The position numbers were made by a program, and so were the translations under genes. 14,255 bases of DNA from Verrucomicrobiota bacterium (GTDB lineage Bacteria; Verrucomicrobiota; Verrucomicrobiae; Chthoniobacterales; UBA10450): positions 1-14,255 of the forward strand of contig QHOZ01000031.1 of NCBI GenBank assembly GCA_003219495.1, written 5' to 3'. Below are positions 1 through 7,608 of the stretch, piece after piece. Below the pieces are notes generated by a model. That model was not told where the DNA came from, did not search any database, and was given only the letters and a program-made list of their open reading frames with translations. Each line of letters opens with the position of its first letter. The first letter of the stretch is position 1.

Positions 1-1
1 T

Positions 2-646
2 CGCTGGGAAAACATGTACAACGGCGACGGTTTCTGGATTTTTCCCGATCCGGCGGACAAGGATTACATTTACGCGGAGTATCAGGGCGGCGAGATCGGT
101 CGCGTGAATCGCAACACGCACGAAGCGCGCAACATCAAGCCGCGTCCGAATTACAACGAGAAGCTGCGCTACAATTGGAACACGCCGATTGCGCTTTCGC
201 CGACCGAAAAAGGCACCGTCTACATCGGCGCGCAGTTTTTGTTTCGCTCGCGCGATCACGGACAGAACTGGGAGCGAATCTCGCCCGACCTGACGACGAA
301 CGATCCAATCAAGCAAAAGCAGGAACAATCCGGCGGTATCACGGTCGACAATTCCGCCGCGGAAATGCACACCACGATTTATTCGATCAGCGAATCGCCA
401 AAGGACAAGAACGTGATCTGGGTCGGAACGGACGACGGCAATATTCAAATCACGCGCGACAGTGGAAAGACCTGGACGAACGTCGTCGCGAACGTTCCAA
501 ATCTTCCGAAAAATTCGTGGGTGAGCTGGGTGCAGGCGAGCAACTTCGCCGTATGTTTTCAAAACAACCGACTCCGGCAAAACCTGGACGCCGCTCGTAA
601 CCGACAAGGATTCGAAAACGGTTCGCGGTTACGCGCACGTGATTAA
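2..646 (+). CDS. Asp-box propeller protein, upstream fragment
   Basis: The frame is open from the window edge; the first codons read RWEN before the Met at base 14, so that Met is internal and the gene starts upstream. The fragment carries two Asp-boxes (SRDHGQNW and TRDSGKTW) and propeller-like text such as WNTPIALSP and DNVIWVGTDDG-like strands (here KNVIWVGTDDG). Coding quality is good to ASNFA at about base 550. The remaining 32 or so residues to the stop at 644-646 are out of frame and should not be read as protein. If translated, the product would be a truncated propeller. Confidence 0.7.
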   Translation, partial: RWENMYNGDGFWIFPDPADKDYIYAEYQGGEIGRVNRNTHEARNIKPRPNYNEKLRYNWNTPIALSPTEKGTVYIGAQFLFRSRDHGQNWERISPDLTTNDPIKQKQEQSGGITVDNSAAEMHTTIYSISESPKDKNVIWVGTDDGNIQITRDSGKTWTNVVANVPNLPKNSWVSWVQASNFAVCFQNNRLRQNLDAARNRQGFENGSRLRARD

Positions 647-1805
647 AGAAGATTTGGAAAAGCCCGATCTCCTTTTCCTCGGAACTGAGTTCGGCCTGTG
701 GGTCTCGATCGACGGTGGAAAACAATGGGCGCAATTCAAAGGGAATCATTTTCCGGCGGTGGCGGTCCGCGATCTCGCGGTTCATCCGCGCGAACATGAT
801 CTGGTTCTCGCGACCCATGGCCGCGGCATTTGGATCGTCGATGACATTGTGCCGCTGCGGAATCTGACGAGCGATGTCACCTCGAAGGAAGTCGCGTTCA
901 TCACCGCGCGCCCCGTGCAGCAACGGATCGAAGGGAACGGCGGTTGGGCAAATGGCGACGCGGTTTTCGTCGGTGACAATCCGCCCGACGCCGCGGTGAT
1001 TACTTATTATCAACGCGAACGCCACTTGTTCGGGAAACTGAAGATCGAGATCCTGGATTCCAACGGTCGCGCGCTGGATGAAATTCCGGCGAGCAAACGC
1101 CCCGGATTAAATCGCGTGACTTGGAGCATGCGCGAAAAACCGCCGCGCGTTCCGCCGGCAGCTCAAGTCGCTTTCTCCGGCACGCGCGGACCACGTCTCG
1201 TGCCGGGTGATTACACGGTGCGGCTAACCAAAGCAGGAAAGACTTACGATACGAAATTCACGGTCGGATTGGATCGACGGGCGAAGTTTACTGTGGAAGA
1301 CAAAAAAGCGCAGTACGACGCCGCGTTGAAAGTGCGGGATCTGTTCAATGACGAAAGCGCGTTGATGGATCGGATTATTGTTTTACGACGCGACGTCGCA
1401 AAATCCGGCGGCGCAATTGCGGAGAACGATCCGCTCAAGAAAGCCCTAAAGGGTTTCGACGATAAGGTCGACAACGTGCGAAAGAAGATTGTCGCGACGA
1501 AAGAAGGCGGCGCCATCACCGGCGAAGAACGTTTGCGCGAACACACCGATCAGCTTTACGGCGCGATCCTGAGTTACGAAGGCAAACCTGGCGATTACCA
1601 GATCGCCTACATCGCAACGTTGCGGCGCGAGTTGGATGACGTGAAGAAAGAATTCGAAAGCGTGCTGGCGAAAGATTTGCTGGGCGTGAACACGTCATTG
1701 AAATCCAAAGGCCAACCGGAGATTTCCCAGCCGCCGGAGAAAGTGGCAATCAGCGAAATCCCAACGGCACCACGAGCGGTGAGCGCGCCAGTTGAGTTGG
1801 ACTAA
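639..1805 (+). CDS. Asp-box propeller protein, downstream fragment with C-terminal region
   Basis: Its apparent GTG start at 639 is an internal Val codon. The same frame is coding back to base 552, where it reads YVFKTTDSGKTW. It holds the last propeller blades (LFLGTEFGLWVSIDGGKQW, then LATHGRGIWIVDD). Next comes a beta-rich segment around LNRVTWSMREKPPR and GDYTVRL, which resembles the Ig-like C-terminal domain common in this family. A Lys/Glu/Asp-rich, probably helical tail follows (about residues 215-350 of this fragment). No ribosome binding site precedes 639, so independent translation is doubtful. The TAA at 1803-1805 is followed by a short GC hairpin. Confidence 0.7.
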   Translation: MIKEDLEKPDLLFLGTEFGLWVSIDGGKQWAQFKGNHFPAVAVRDLAVHPREHDLVLATHGRGIWIVDDIVPLRNLTSDVTSKEVAFITARPVQQRIEGNGGWANGDAVFVGDNPPDAAVITYYQRERHLFGKLKIEILDSNGRALDEIPASKRPGLNRVTWSMREKPPRVPPAAQVAFSGTRGPRLVPGDYTVRLTKAGKTYDTKFTVGLDRRAKFTVEDKKAQYDAALKVRDLFNDESALMDRIIVLRRDVAKSGGAIAENDPLKKALKGFDDKVDNVRKKIVATKEGGAITGEERLREHTDQLYGAILSYEGKPGDYQIAYIATLRRELDDVKKEFESVLAKDLLGVNTSLKSKGQPEISQPPEKVAISEIPTAPRAVSAPVELD

Positions 1806-1816
1806 GATCGACATTC

Positions 1817-1830
1817 GCGGCGCGTGCCGC
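1817..1830. terminator. Small GC hairpin between convergent genes
   Basis: GCGGC at 1817-1821 pairs with GCCGC at 1826-1830 around a GCGT loop. It sits in the 42-base gap between the convergent propeller gene and the small secreted protein. No T-run follows on either strand, so it is at best a weak or Rho-assisted end signal. Confidence 0.25.
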
Positions 1831-1847
1831 CGCAAACGTAGGAAGTC

Positions 1848-2270
1848 TTAGCGGTAAAAACCGTGATAGACGTAGCCGCCGTCTTCGAGCGTGATCGTCT
1901 CAACGTCCCAGATCGCGGTCAGCGAATAATTCTGCCCGGCCGCTAAATCGAGCGAGCGGTGCGTGAACTTCGTTTTGCCGTACGGGGAAGGCGTGTTCGT
2001 GACGGTCAATAAATGATGCCCCGGGCGAAGGACCGCGCGATAACCTTCGCCGCGCGCCAACGTGGTCAGGGCAACTCCGTCGATGTAGATGCTAAGGCCT
2101 TGATGATTGCCGAAGTCCGCGGCACGGAAAATCGATAGACCACTATTGCCCATTAATTCATCGCGCGAGTACTCCGCGCCGGTGCCGGCGTCCGCGATCA
2201 CGGGCGTGATGAGAATTGCAGCTGCAAAAAGAAGAACGAGGAGTTTGCAGCGCGACTGGAATCTTTTCAT
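1848..2270 (-). CDS. Small secreted protein of unknown function
   Basis: This 140-residue protein has a clear signal peptide: MKRFQSRCK, then a hydrophobic core LLVLLFAAAILITPVI, with probable cleavage after ADA near residue 28. The mature part includes GLSIYIDGVAL at about 58-68, GYRAVLRPGHHLLTV at 77-90 and a C-terminal YSLTAIWDVETITLEDGG. The pattern of a short IYIDG strand, a GxY turn and a PGxHxLxV strand resembles small extracytoplasmic beta-domains of the DUF2846/PEGA kind. That resemblance is a family-level guess. A strong ribosome binding site, GGAGG, lies five bases before the ATG on the minus strand, which supports this start. It is a lone gene, convergent with the propeller gene and divergent from the tRNA. 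Confidence 0.75.
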   Translation of the reverse strand: MKRFQSRCKLLVLLFAAAILITPVIADAGTGAEYSRDELMGNSGLSIFRAADFGNHQGLSIYIDGVALTTLARGEGYRAVLRPGHHLLTVTNTPSPYGKTKFTHRSLDLAAGQNYSLTAIWDVETITLEDGGYVYHGFYR

Positions 2271-2367
2271 AGGAACCTCCCTGCGGTTGGACCTGAGTAC
2301 CCAAATACCAAAAAGGCCCGGCGCAACTAATATTTTTCTCGGGGTGGCGTAGAAACCGGAAGAGCGC

Positions 2368-2396
2368 TTGATGAGAAGCGCGATCGACGCAATAAT
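2368..2396 (+). promoter_or_regulatory. Sigma-70-type promoter for tRNA-Ala
   Basis: TTGATG at 2368-2373 (four of six matches to the -35 consensus) and AATAAT at 2391-2396 (five of six to the -10) are separated by exactly 17 bases. They put the transcription start near 2403, a few bases before the tRNA. A perfect six-base-pair hairpin (GCGCTT 2364-2369 with AAGCGC 2376-2381) overlaps the -35 element. It may be chance. Confidence 0.55.
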
Positions 2397-2410
2397 TTGT
2401 CTTCGTTTCC

Positions 2411-2483
2411 GGGGGTATAGCTCAGTTGGTAGAGCGTCTCGTTCGCAATGAGAAGGTCAGGGGTTCGAATCCCCTTACCTCCA
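2411..2483 (+). tRNA. tRNA-Ala (anticodon CGC)
   Basis: The 73-base cloverleaf folds fully: acceptor 2411-2417 with 2476-2482, D-arm 2420-2435, anticodon arm 2437-2453 with loop TTCGCAA, variable AGGTC, and T-arm 2459-2475 with loop TTCGAAT. The anticodon CGC is at 2444-2446 and reads the Ala codon GCG. The acceptor carries a G3-U70 wobble pair (2413 with 2480), the classic alanyl-tRNA synthetase identity element, and the discriminator is A (2483). The 3' CCA is not encoded, so it must be added by a nucleotidyltransferase. Confidence 0.96.
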
Positions 2484-2485
2484 CA

Positions 2486-2506
2486 AATTTCGCCGTCAGC
2501 GAAATT
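2486..2506 (+). other. Perfect stem-loop directly after the tRNA
   Basis: AATTTCGC (2486-2493) pairs perfectly with GCGAAATT (2499-2506) around a CGTCA loop, three bases past the tRNA discriminator. There is no T-run, so it more likely marks 3' processing or a pause than intrinsic termination. Confidence 0.4.
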
Positions 2507-2550
2507 CATAAAGCGGAAGCCATAGCTTTGGAGATCTCTGACCTCCAAAA

Positions 2551-2571
2551 AAAACGCGCATGAAGCGTTTT
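2551..2571 (+). terminator. Probable terminator of the tRNA transcript
   Basis: AAAACGC (2551-2557) pairs with GCGTTTT (2565-2571) around a seven-base loop, with an A-run before and Ts in the right arm. This A-stem-T shape is typical of an intrinsic terminator, although the T-tract is only four bases. It lies between the tRNA and the next gene. Confidence 0.45.
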
Positions 2572-2633
2572 CCCGCACATTTGGCTTGGCAAAACTCCCC
2601 GACTCATTCTCCAATCAGGAGTTCCCTACTTTT

Positions 2634-3047
2634 ATGAAAACAAAAAAAATCTCGATAGCTTTTGCTCTGTTCACTCCCCTGCTCTTTTCCTTGTCGATGA
2701 TGGCGCAAACCTCCTCGCCCGCCGCTGCGAAATCGCCGGGCAAAGAAACCAACCGGCCGGTTCCATTCCATGGCATGGTTTCCGGCGTCGATCAGAAGAA
2801 CAAAACCTTCACGATTAGCGGCAAGGAAGCGACGCGTGTGTTTAAGGTCACCGAGAAAACGAAAATTTTAAAGGGCGCGGGCAACGCCACCATGAGCGAC
2901 ATCGTGGACAATGAGGAAGTCAGCGGCGCCTATTGGAAAAATCCGGATGGCAGTTTGGAAGCGAAAATGGTGAAGCTCGGACCAACGGACAAGAAAACGA
3001 CAAAGCCATCCGCGTCCGCGACACCGGGCCCGAAAGCTTCTCCATAG
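2634..3047 (+). CDS. Small exported protein, possible OB-like single domain
   Basis: The ATG at 2634 is preferred over an upstream in-frame start at 2586. It gives a standard signal peptide (MKTKK, hydrophobic IAFALFTPLLFSLSMMA, cleavage near AQT, about residue 24) and has GGAG at 2618-2621, though 12 bases away. The 137-residue product has a Pro/Ala-rich linker, then a compact beta-rich domain at about 44-116 with FHGMVSGVDQKNKTFTI, then TRVFKVTEKTKIL, then EEVSGAYWKNPDGSLEAKMVKLG. This is followed by a disordered Lys/Thr/Ser/Pro tail. The strand pattern resembles small DUF5666-like or OB-type periplasmic domains. Function is unknown. It ends four bases before the likely start of the membrane protein gene, so the two may be cotranscribed. 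Confidence 0.75.
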   Translation: MKTKKISIAFALFTPLLFSLSMMAQTSSPAAAKSPGKETNRPVPFHGMVSGVDQKNKTFTISGKEATRVFKVTEKTKILKGAGNATMSDIVDNEEVSGAYWKNPDGSLEAKMVKLGPTDKKTTKPSASATPGPKASP

Positions 3048-3051
3048 CCGA

Positions 3052-4767
3052 TTGAGCGTCATTGTGGACCGCGACCTCAGCGCGCAAACGTCTACGTCAT
3101 CGAGGCGCGAGCAGTGGTTCAATCTTCTCGCGGTGGTGACGCTGATTGCCGTGATCGCAGCGAGCTGGTGTTACGCGAACAACATCTGGTCGATCGCGGA
3201 CTGGCAATTGCCGACGGCTTACAAAGGGCCTTACGCCGCTCGAGACCAATCCGACATTCTGATTTACTCGGCGTTTCCGGAGTTGGGCGCTCCGTACGAA
3301 GCGAATTGGAATGATTGGCCATATCTCGAATACGTTCCGCTCTATTTAATCGGCGTCTTAGCGCGCGGGATCGGGATTTTTGCAGCGTTAAATGTCGCGT
3401 TGCTGCTGGCGCATTTGATGGCGGGCGTCACGGCGTACGGCGTCGCGCGTTATTGGAAGATCGACATCGTCTGGGCGTTCACGAGCGGACTCGCGTTCGG
3501 ATTAGCGCCGTTCATTTTTGCGCAATCGCCGGACCATCCAATGGTCGTTTTCTGCTGGCATGTGCCGCTCTTTCTCCTCGTCTGGCGCTGGCTCACGGAC
3601 GAGGAGCCGATTCAGATTCCCTCCAAAAAATTCCGGGTTGCGCTCGCGGTTGGTTTCATCTCGGGAATCCAGAACCCGTATTACTTCGCCGTTTTTTGCC
3701 AGATCGTGTTGCTCACGGCCGCAGCAATGTTTCTGCGCACGCGCAACCGGAATCATTTGATCGTCGGTGTTTCAGCGGTCGCGGCAACAGTCGTGGGATT
3801 TGTGCTCATCAATCTCAGTCCGTGGTTGAATCAACTTCAGGCCGGCCGAAATCACGCCGCGATCGTTCGGCAATTTCAGTGGGTTGAAATCTATGCGCTC
3901 AAGGTCCTCGATTTTTTTGTTCCGCCGCTGAATCATCATTGGCCGCTCTTTCGCCAGTTCGCCGAATGGCGCGCGAAGACTGCGATCCTTCACGACGAAG
4001 GTTCTTATCTCGGAATCTTCGGGACGGTTGCGCTCGCGGTGCTGGTGGTGAGTGTGGTTCGCGCGATGATTAAGCGGGACCGTTCTGTGCCGGTGCCGGC
4101 GCTGCACGTGTTTTGGATTTTTTTGTTTTTCTCCACGGGAGGCCTCAATGCCATTGCGGCCGCGCTCGGGTTCACTTATTTGCGAGCCGGTTGCCGCTTG
4201 AGCCTTGTCATCTTTGCGATCTCGATCTTTTTTGCAGCGGAATGGGTTTCGCGACTTCGCCTGAGGCCGCAGCTCTCGCTCGTATTGGCCGGCGCCTGCT
4301 GTGTTCTCATTCTTTGGGGCCAGGTTCCTTCACCTCCTTCGTCGGAGGAAAAAAACATTATTGCCCGGCAGGTGTCAGCCGACGCGAAGTTCGTGGCCGA
4401 TTTGGAATCAGCGCTTCCGGATGGTGCAATGGTGTTCCAACTGCCGGTCATGGATTTTCCCGAGGCGCCCCTTCGGACCGAAACGTCCTACGATCATTTG
4501 CGGCCGTATTTGTTCACAAAAAAACTGCGCTTCTCGTTTGGCTCAATGAAAGGACGGCCGCGCGAGCAATGGCAACACGAACTGGAAAAACTTCCGCTCA
4601 GCGATGCCCTGGCGGAATTAAAGAAGCGTGGGTTCAGTGCTCTTTACGTCAGCCGGCCGGGTTACGGCGAAATCATTGGAACACTCGAGCAGAGTCTAAA
4701 AGAGCTTGGCTACACCCAAGCAATTGAAAATCCCGAGCACGATGTGTTTTGCGTCGTCTTGCATTGA
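3052..4767 (+). CDS. Polytopic membrane protein, GT-C glycosyltransferase-like
   Basis: The 571-residue protein has about nine to eleven hydrophobic helices (near residues 24-42, 94-130, 140-158, 164-180, 195-228, 236-255, 318-338, 350-372, 380-398 and 408-423). A soluble C-terminal domain follows from about 430 to 571. The first external loop is acidic and aromatic (GPYAARDQSDILIYSAFPELG, 59-79, with D65 and D68). Another loop reads AQSPDHPMV (157-165). An Asp-containing first loop plus many helices fits GT-C fold enzymes that use lipid-phosphate sugars, and proteins of this kind are often annotated as hypothetical. No family was matched with certainty. The start is TTG at 3052, or the in-frame GTG at 3064; neither has a strong ribosome binding site. 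It is convergent with the glycosylase gene, seven bases apart. Confidence 0.7.
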   Translation: MSVIVDRDLSAQTSTSSRREQWFNLLAVVTLIAVIAASWCYANNIWSIADWQLPTAYKGPYAARDQSDILIYSAFPELGAPYEANWNDWPYLEYVPLYLIGVLARGIGIFAALNVALLLAHLMAGVTAYGVARYWKIDIVWAFTSGLAFGLAPFIFAQSPDHPMVVFCWHVPLFLLVWRWLTDEEPIQIPSKKFRVALAVGFISGIQNPYYFAVFCQIVLLTAAAMFLRTRNRNHLIVGVSAVAATVVGFVLINLSPWLNQLQAGRNHAAIVRQFQWVEIYALKVLDFFVPPLNHHWPLFRQFAEWRAKTAILHDEGSYLGIFGTVALAVLVVSVVRAMIKRDRSVPVPALHVFWIFLFFSTGGLNAIAAALGFTYLRAGCRLSLVIFAISIFFAAEWVSRLRLRPQLSLVLAGACCVLILWGQVPSPPSSEEKNIIARQVSADAKFVADLESALPDGAMVFQLPVMDFPEAPLRTETSYDHLRPYLFTKKLRFSFGSMKGRPREQWQHELEKLPLSDALAELKKRGFSALYVSRPGYGEIIGTLEQSLKELGYTQAIENPEHDVFCVVLH

Positions 4768-4774
4768 CGAGGAA

Positions 4775-5419
4775 TCATTCGCCGGCCGCTTTGAGCGCCA
4801 CTTTCAGATCGGCAACGAAGTGTTTGTATTCGCGATGTCGCGATTCCTCATCCGGCTGACGCAACAACGACGACGGATGCACCGTCGCCACAACGCGCGG
4901 CGCTAATTTCGACGAAAGAAGCTTGCCGCGCTCTTTCGTGACGCGAAACGACGGACCGAAGATCGCCTGGCCAGCGGTCGATCCAAGCGCCACCACCAGT
5001 CGCGGCCTAACGAGTCGCAATTCCGCCTCGAGCCACGGCTTGCACGCGGCCACTTCGCGCGAGTTCGGTTTTTGATGAATACGCCGTTTCCCGCGCGGCT
5101 CCCATTTGAAATGCTTCACCGCGTTAGTGACATAAACTTCTTTGCGATCGATTCCGGCATCTTCGAGCGCGCGATTCATGATTTTTCCCGCGGGGCCAAC
5201 GAACGGTTTGCCGGCCAAGTCTTCGGAGTCGCCCGGTTGCTCGCCGATGAGCATGATCGGCGCCTTCTTCGGACCTTCGCCGAACACCGTCTGCGTGGCG
5301 TTCTTATATAGATGACAGGCCGTGCAACGTTTTGCCGCTGCGCGCACGGTCGACAGACTATCTGAGTCTGGCGGCGTGGCCGGATGCGCGTATACGTCGC
5401 CCTTTTTTCGAGTCGCCAT
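4775..5419 (-). CDS. udgX: Uracil-DNA glycosylase, UdgX class
   Basis: The 214-residue protein has the family-4-type Fe-S uracil-DNA glycosylase layout: CTAC (C32, C35), active-site motif GEQPGD (59-64), PFVGPAGK (72-79), C126, and HPSSLLR (181-187). It also carries KRRIH (111-115), the loop insertion that defines UdgX. In the characterised mycobacterial enzyme the His of this loop bonds covalently to the sugar at the excised uracil, so the protein stays fixed to DNA; H115 is the equivalent. In canonical family-4 enzymes a fourth cluster Cys sits where this protein has H103 (AVKHFK), consistent with the modified cluster of UdgX. It removes uracil from DNA arising by cytosine deamination or misincorporation. 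The gene follows parA by 69 bases on the same strand and may be its last operon member. The start is an ATG with only a weak GAG upstream. Confidence 0.9.
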   Translation of the reverse strand: MATRKKGDVYAHPATPPDSDSLSTVRAAAKRCTACHLYKNATQTVFGEGPKKAPIMLIGEQPGDSEDLAGKPFVGPAGKIMNRALEDAGIDRKEVYVTNAVKHFKWEPRGKRRIHQKPNSREVAACKPWLEAELRLVRPRLVVALGSTAGQAIFGPSFRVTKERGKLLSSKLAPRVVATVHPSSLLRQPDEESRHREYKHFVADLKVALKAAGE

Positions 5420-5488
5420 CTCGTTAATGGATCGTAACTCGCACGCGCTTCGTCTTTACTCGAACAGACGAGCGCGACTGATCGCGCG

Positions 5489-6313
5489 CTACTTATCGCG
5501 GATTTCCGACGCTGGTGTTGGCTCCAATGCGCGAGCACTGGGAAAAAGCGAGTGCCGCTTGATGAATTCCCGCGCGAGCGAACGATATGCGGTCGCGCCG
5601 GTACCGGCCGAATCGTATTCCAAAATCGATTTCCCGAAGCTGGGCGCTTCGCTCAGGCGCACCGTGCGCGGGATCACCGTTTTATAAACGCGCTCGCTGA
5701 AATGTTGGCGAACTTCGCTGACGACCTGCTCGCTCAGATTCGTCCGGCTGTCGAACATCGTCATGACAATTCCACCGATCTCGATCTGATCGTTGGCGCC
5801 CGAATCGCGGATTTGCTCGACGACGCGCACGATTTTCACCAAACCTTCGAGCGCAAAATATTCGCATTGGATTGGTGTGAGAATTTCGTCCGCGGCGGCG
5901 AGGGCATTCGTCATGAGGATGCCGAGCGACGGCGGGCAATCGAGAAGAACGAGATCGAATGTTTCGTCGGTCCGAAACGCGGCGAGCGCTTTTGCCAATC
6001 GCGTCAGATGATCCGGCATCCGCGCGATCTCCACTTCAACGCCGGCAAGATCGAGATCGGACGGGATAAGGAACATGTTGTCGATCCGCGTCGGCAAAAT
6101 TTTGTCGGCGATCGCACCATTCCCGATGAGCGGCTCGTAAACACTTTCGCCGTTCACTTCCTGCATGCCGAGCGCGCTCGTCGCGTTTGCCTGCGGATCG
6201 AGATCGATCAAAAGCACGCGCAATTTCTTTTCGGCGAGCGCGACGCCGAGATTCACCGCGGTGGTGGTTTTGCCAACGCCGCCTTTCTGGTTTGCAATCG
6301 CGATGATTTTCAT
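5489..6313 (-). CDS. parA: ParA/Soj-family partition ATPase
   Basis: The 274-residue protein is full length for Soj. It has the deviant Walker A KGGVGKTT (10-17, signature Lys10 and catalytic Lys15), the A' motif LIDLDPQAN (35-43) and Walker B LVLLDCPPS (121-129). It also has IQCEYFALEG (148-157), R190 in TMFDSRTNLS (basic DNA-binding surface in Soj) and the C-terminal VIPRTVRLSEAPSFG. These are the features of chromosomal ParA, which binds DNA nonspecifically as an ATP dimer and moves ParB-parS complexes. The usual parB is not next to it. Instead the ATG overlaps the stop of the LanB-like gene as ATGA at 6310-6313, with no ribosome binding site, so translation is probably coupled. A different role cannot be excluded, but sequence favours a true Soj. 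Confidence 0.9.
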   Translation of the reverse strand: MKIIAIANQKGGVGKTTTAVNLGVALAEKKLRVLLIDLDPQANATSALGMQEVNGESVYEPLIGNGAIADKILPTRIDNMFLIPSDLDLAGVEVEIARMPDHLTRLAKALAAFRTDETFDLVLLDCPPSLGILMTNALAAADEILTPIQCEYFALEGLVKIVRVVEQIRDSGANDQIEIGGIVMTMFDSRTNLSEQVVSEVRQHFSERVYKTVIPRTVRLSEAPSFGKSILEYDSAGTGATAYRSLAREFIKRHSLFPSARALEPTPASEIRDK

Positions 6314-7137
6314 GAGCGCGGAACAATTAATGTGCGCAATTCAAAGCTGTGCCGGCCATCGACTTCTTTCCAAAATAAATGTTTCACTTCGAGCTCGCCG
6401 GCTTTTGAGAGCCAACGATAGAAAATTTCGAGAAACAGGTAGCTCTCAAGATCGACAAAGACCGGCTTCGTATCTTTGTCCCGTCCCTCGGCACCGCTGC
6501 GACGCAGCGCTTGCTCGGTTGGGCGAATGTAAACGAAACGCGGGAGATTTTTTTGCGCGCGCAACTTTTCGATCGCGGCGACAAGTTGCGTTGAAACGCC
6601 GCTATAATTGCCGGCCGGCAGATCGTCCACGCTCACAGTCCAGATTTCTCGTTGCACAATGACGTTCCCGCAACGCAAACGCGGTGTGTGCGGGGCCATC
6701 CCAAATTGAAACGGATGAAAGCCCAACGGAATCAGCCACGCGCGCGCAAAGGATCCGAGATGTTCGTGATTGTCGATCTTGCGGACGCAAACGTCACCGG
6801 TTTTCTCGTCCACGTAAACTTCCGCGTCAGCTGGCGAGACCTTCTTCCACTTCGGATTCGCGCGTTGCGGTGCGACAAAATTAGAAAGGTGCGGCATCGC
6901 GTCGAACAAACGGACGGTAGTGTGCGCGGTAAAATCGGCGGCGAAGAAACCGAAGTGAAAATTCGGCCGGCCAAACGTTGTGCTCTCGAGCGCGCGGCCG
7001 AGCGCGTCTTTGTCCGGACAGCTCCAGAACATGCAATGATGCAGCATCGCGATCGGCGGATGCAGTTCGGCCAGGATCCATGATAAGTGTATTCGTCGAA
7101 CTTGGGATAGTCGAAGTTGTCGCGAACGACGTGGCAA
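6310..7137 (-). CDS. LanB-like protein, C-terminal fragment
   Basis: The coding part starts near 7083 with SWILAELHPPIAMLHHCMF; the residues before that in this frame are out-of-frame text. The fragment contains a long beta-rich section and then NVIVQREIWTVSVDDLPAG. The characteristic LanB domain ending follows: NLPRFVYIRP, KPVFVDLESYLFLEIFYRWL, and HLFWKEVDGRHSFELRTLIV. This corresponds to the lPRxVf...KPfyVDfdSP...W...g...sELR end of the Lant_dehydr_N region. The TGA overlaps the parA ATG as ATGA. Nothing resembling an elimination domain follows. Confidence 0.7.
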   Translation of the reverse strand: MPRRSRQLRLSQVRRIHLSWILAELHPPIAMLHHCMFWSCPDKDALGRALESTTFGRPNFHFGFFAADFTAHTTVRLFDAMPHLSNFVAPQRANPKWKKVSPADAEVYVDEKTGDVCVRKIDNHEHLGSFARAWLIPLGFHPFQFGMAPHTPRLRCGNVIVQREIWTVSVDDLPAGNYSGVSTQLVAAIEKLRAQKNLPRFVYIRPTEQALRRSGAEGRDKDTKPVFVDLESYLFLEIFYRWLSKAGELEVKHLFWKEVDGRHSFELRTLIVPRS

Positions 7138-7589
7138 TCTTCGCGGGTGAGCTCGTATTCGTTCAGATCGACGTGCGGCTGTAGCCGTTCACGAAATGCG
7201 GCTTTCACTTCCTGAAAGGCCATGACCGCGAGCGCAACCATGCCGGGTCCGGTGAGCGGAAGTTTCGCCGCTTCGCACGCCTGCAAGAAAACTGGCAACG
7301 GCATCACCCCACTCTTGGCGCCGGCTTTCTCCATGATGCCGCGCAACCCGGCCGAAACGCGCGAAGCAATGAATGCGTAGCTGTCGCGCCAGAGATCGAT
7401 CCACGGTTCGGCTTGAAGCGCGACCTCGTCGATCAGTTTTTCGCCAATCTCGAAATGACTTTCGCGGCAACATTCTTCACCGATCGCATTACTCGCCGCG
7501 TAAAGAAACCGATCCGTTGCCTTCGACTTTGCGCCGACGGACTCCAAACATGTTTGGGTAGAATCCATAATCGATTGTCGATCTTCCAC
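7083..7589 (-). CDS. LanB-like protein, middle fragment
   Basis: This is the frame-shifted central part. The frame is coding from about 7616 (AKFAATTKVEDRQ), and the first in-frame start codon is a GTG at 7587-7589. It contains RFLYAASNAIGEECCRESHF, equivalent to the GR...YEDCRR segment of LanB glutamylation domains, then EPWIDLW and a helical stretch to RDNFDYPKFDEYTY. Past about 7083 the same frame stays open to 6732, but it turns into Arg/Ser/Cys-rich out-of-frame text and should not be read as protein. Sense continues one frame over as SWILAELHPPIAMLHHCMF. Confidence 0.6.
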
Positions 7590-7608
7590 TTTCGTCGTCG
7601 CGGCGAAC

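Larger units (their letters stand above)
2..1805 (+). pseudogene. Secreted Asp-box (BNR/VPS10-like) beta-propeller protein, 5'-partial and frameshifted
   Basis: This is one gene read in two frames. Frame 2 codes from the window edge to about base 550, and frame 3 codes from about base 552 to the stop at 1803-1805. Asp-box repeats (S/T-x-D-x-G-x-x-W) occur at 248-271 and 452-475 in the first frame and at 564-587 and 705-728 in the second. The third box lies upstream of the first usable start of the second frame, so the two frames were once continuous. Proteins of this type are large exported propellers, often annotated as sialidase-like glycosyl hydrolases, but usually without a proven substrate. 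The N-terminus and signal peptide lie outside the window. About 18 residues expected after the sequence ASNFA seem to be missing, which suggests a small deletion rather than a single-base error. A polished-assembly error remains possible. Confidence 0.75.

Noticed and set aside
2531..2552. TTGGAG/CTCCAA stem (about 2528-2546) before the A-run as a terminator
   Set aside because: On the plus strand it is followed by As, not Ts, and on the minus strand the T-run precedes the stem; the 2551-2571 hairpin is the better candidate.
2327..2614. Minus-strand 95-residue frame reading GKGIRTPDLLIANETLYQLSYTP
   Set aside because: This is the well-known false protein produced by translating the antisense of a tRNA gene; it covers tRNA-Ala exactly.
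5471..5490. AGCGCG/CGCGCT hairpin at the end of parA as a terminator
   Set aside because: It overlaps the stop codon, has an eight-base loop and no T-tract on the minus strand; udgX follows closely on the same strand.
5552..6421. 289-residue plus-strand frame opposite parA
   Set aside because: It is a shadow of parA: Arg/His-rich, with no motifs, while the opposite strand has complete Walker A, A' and B motifs.
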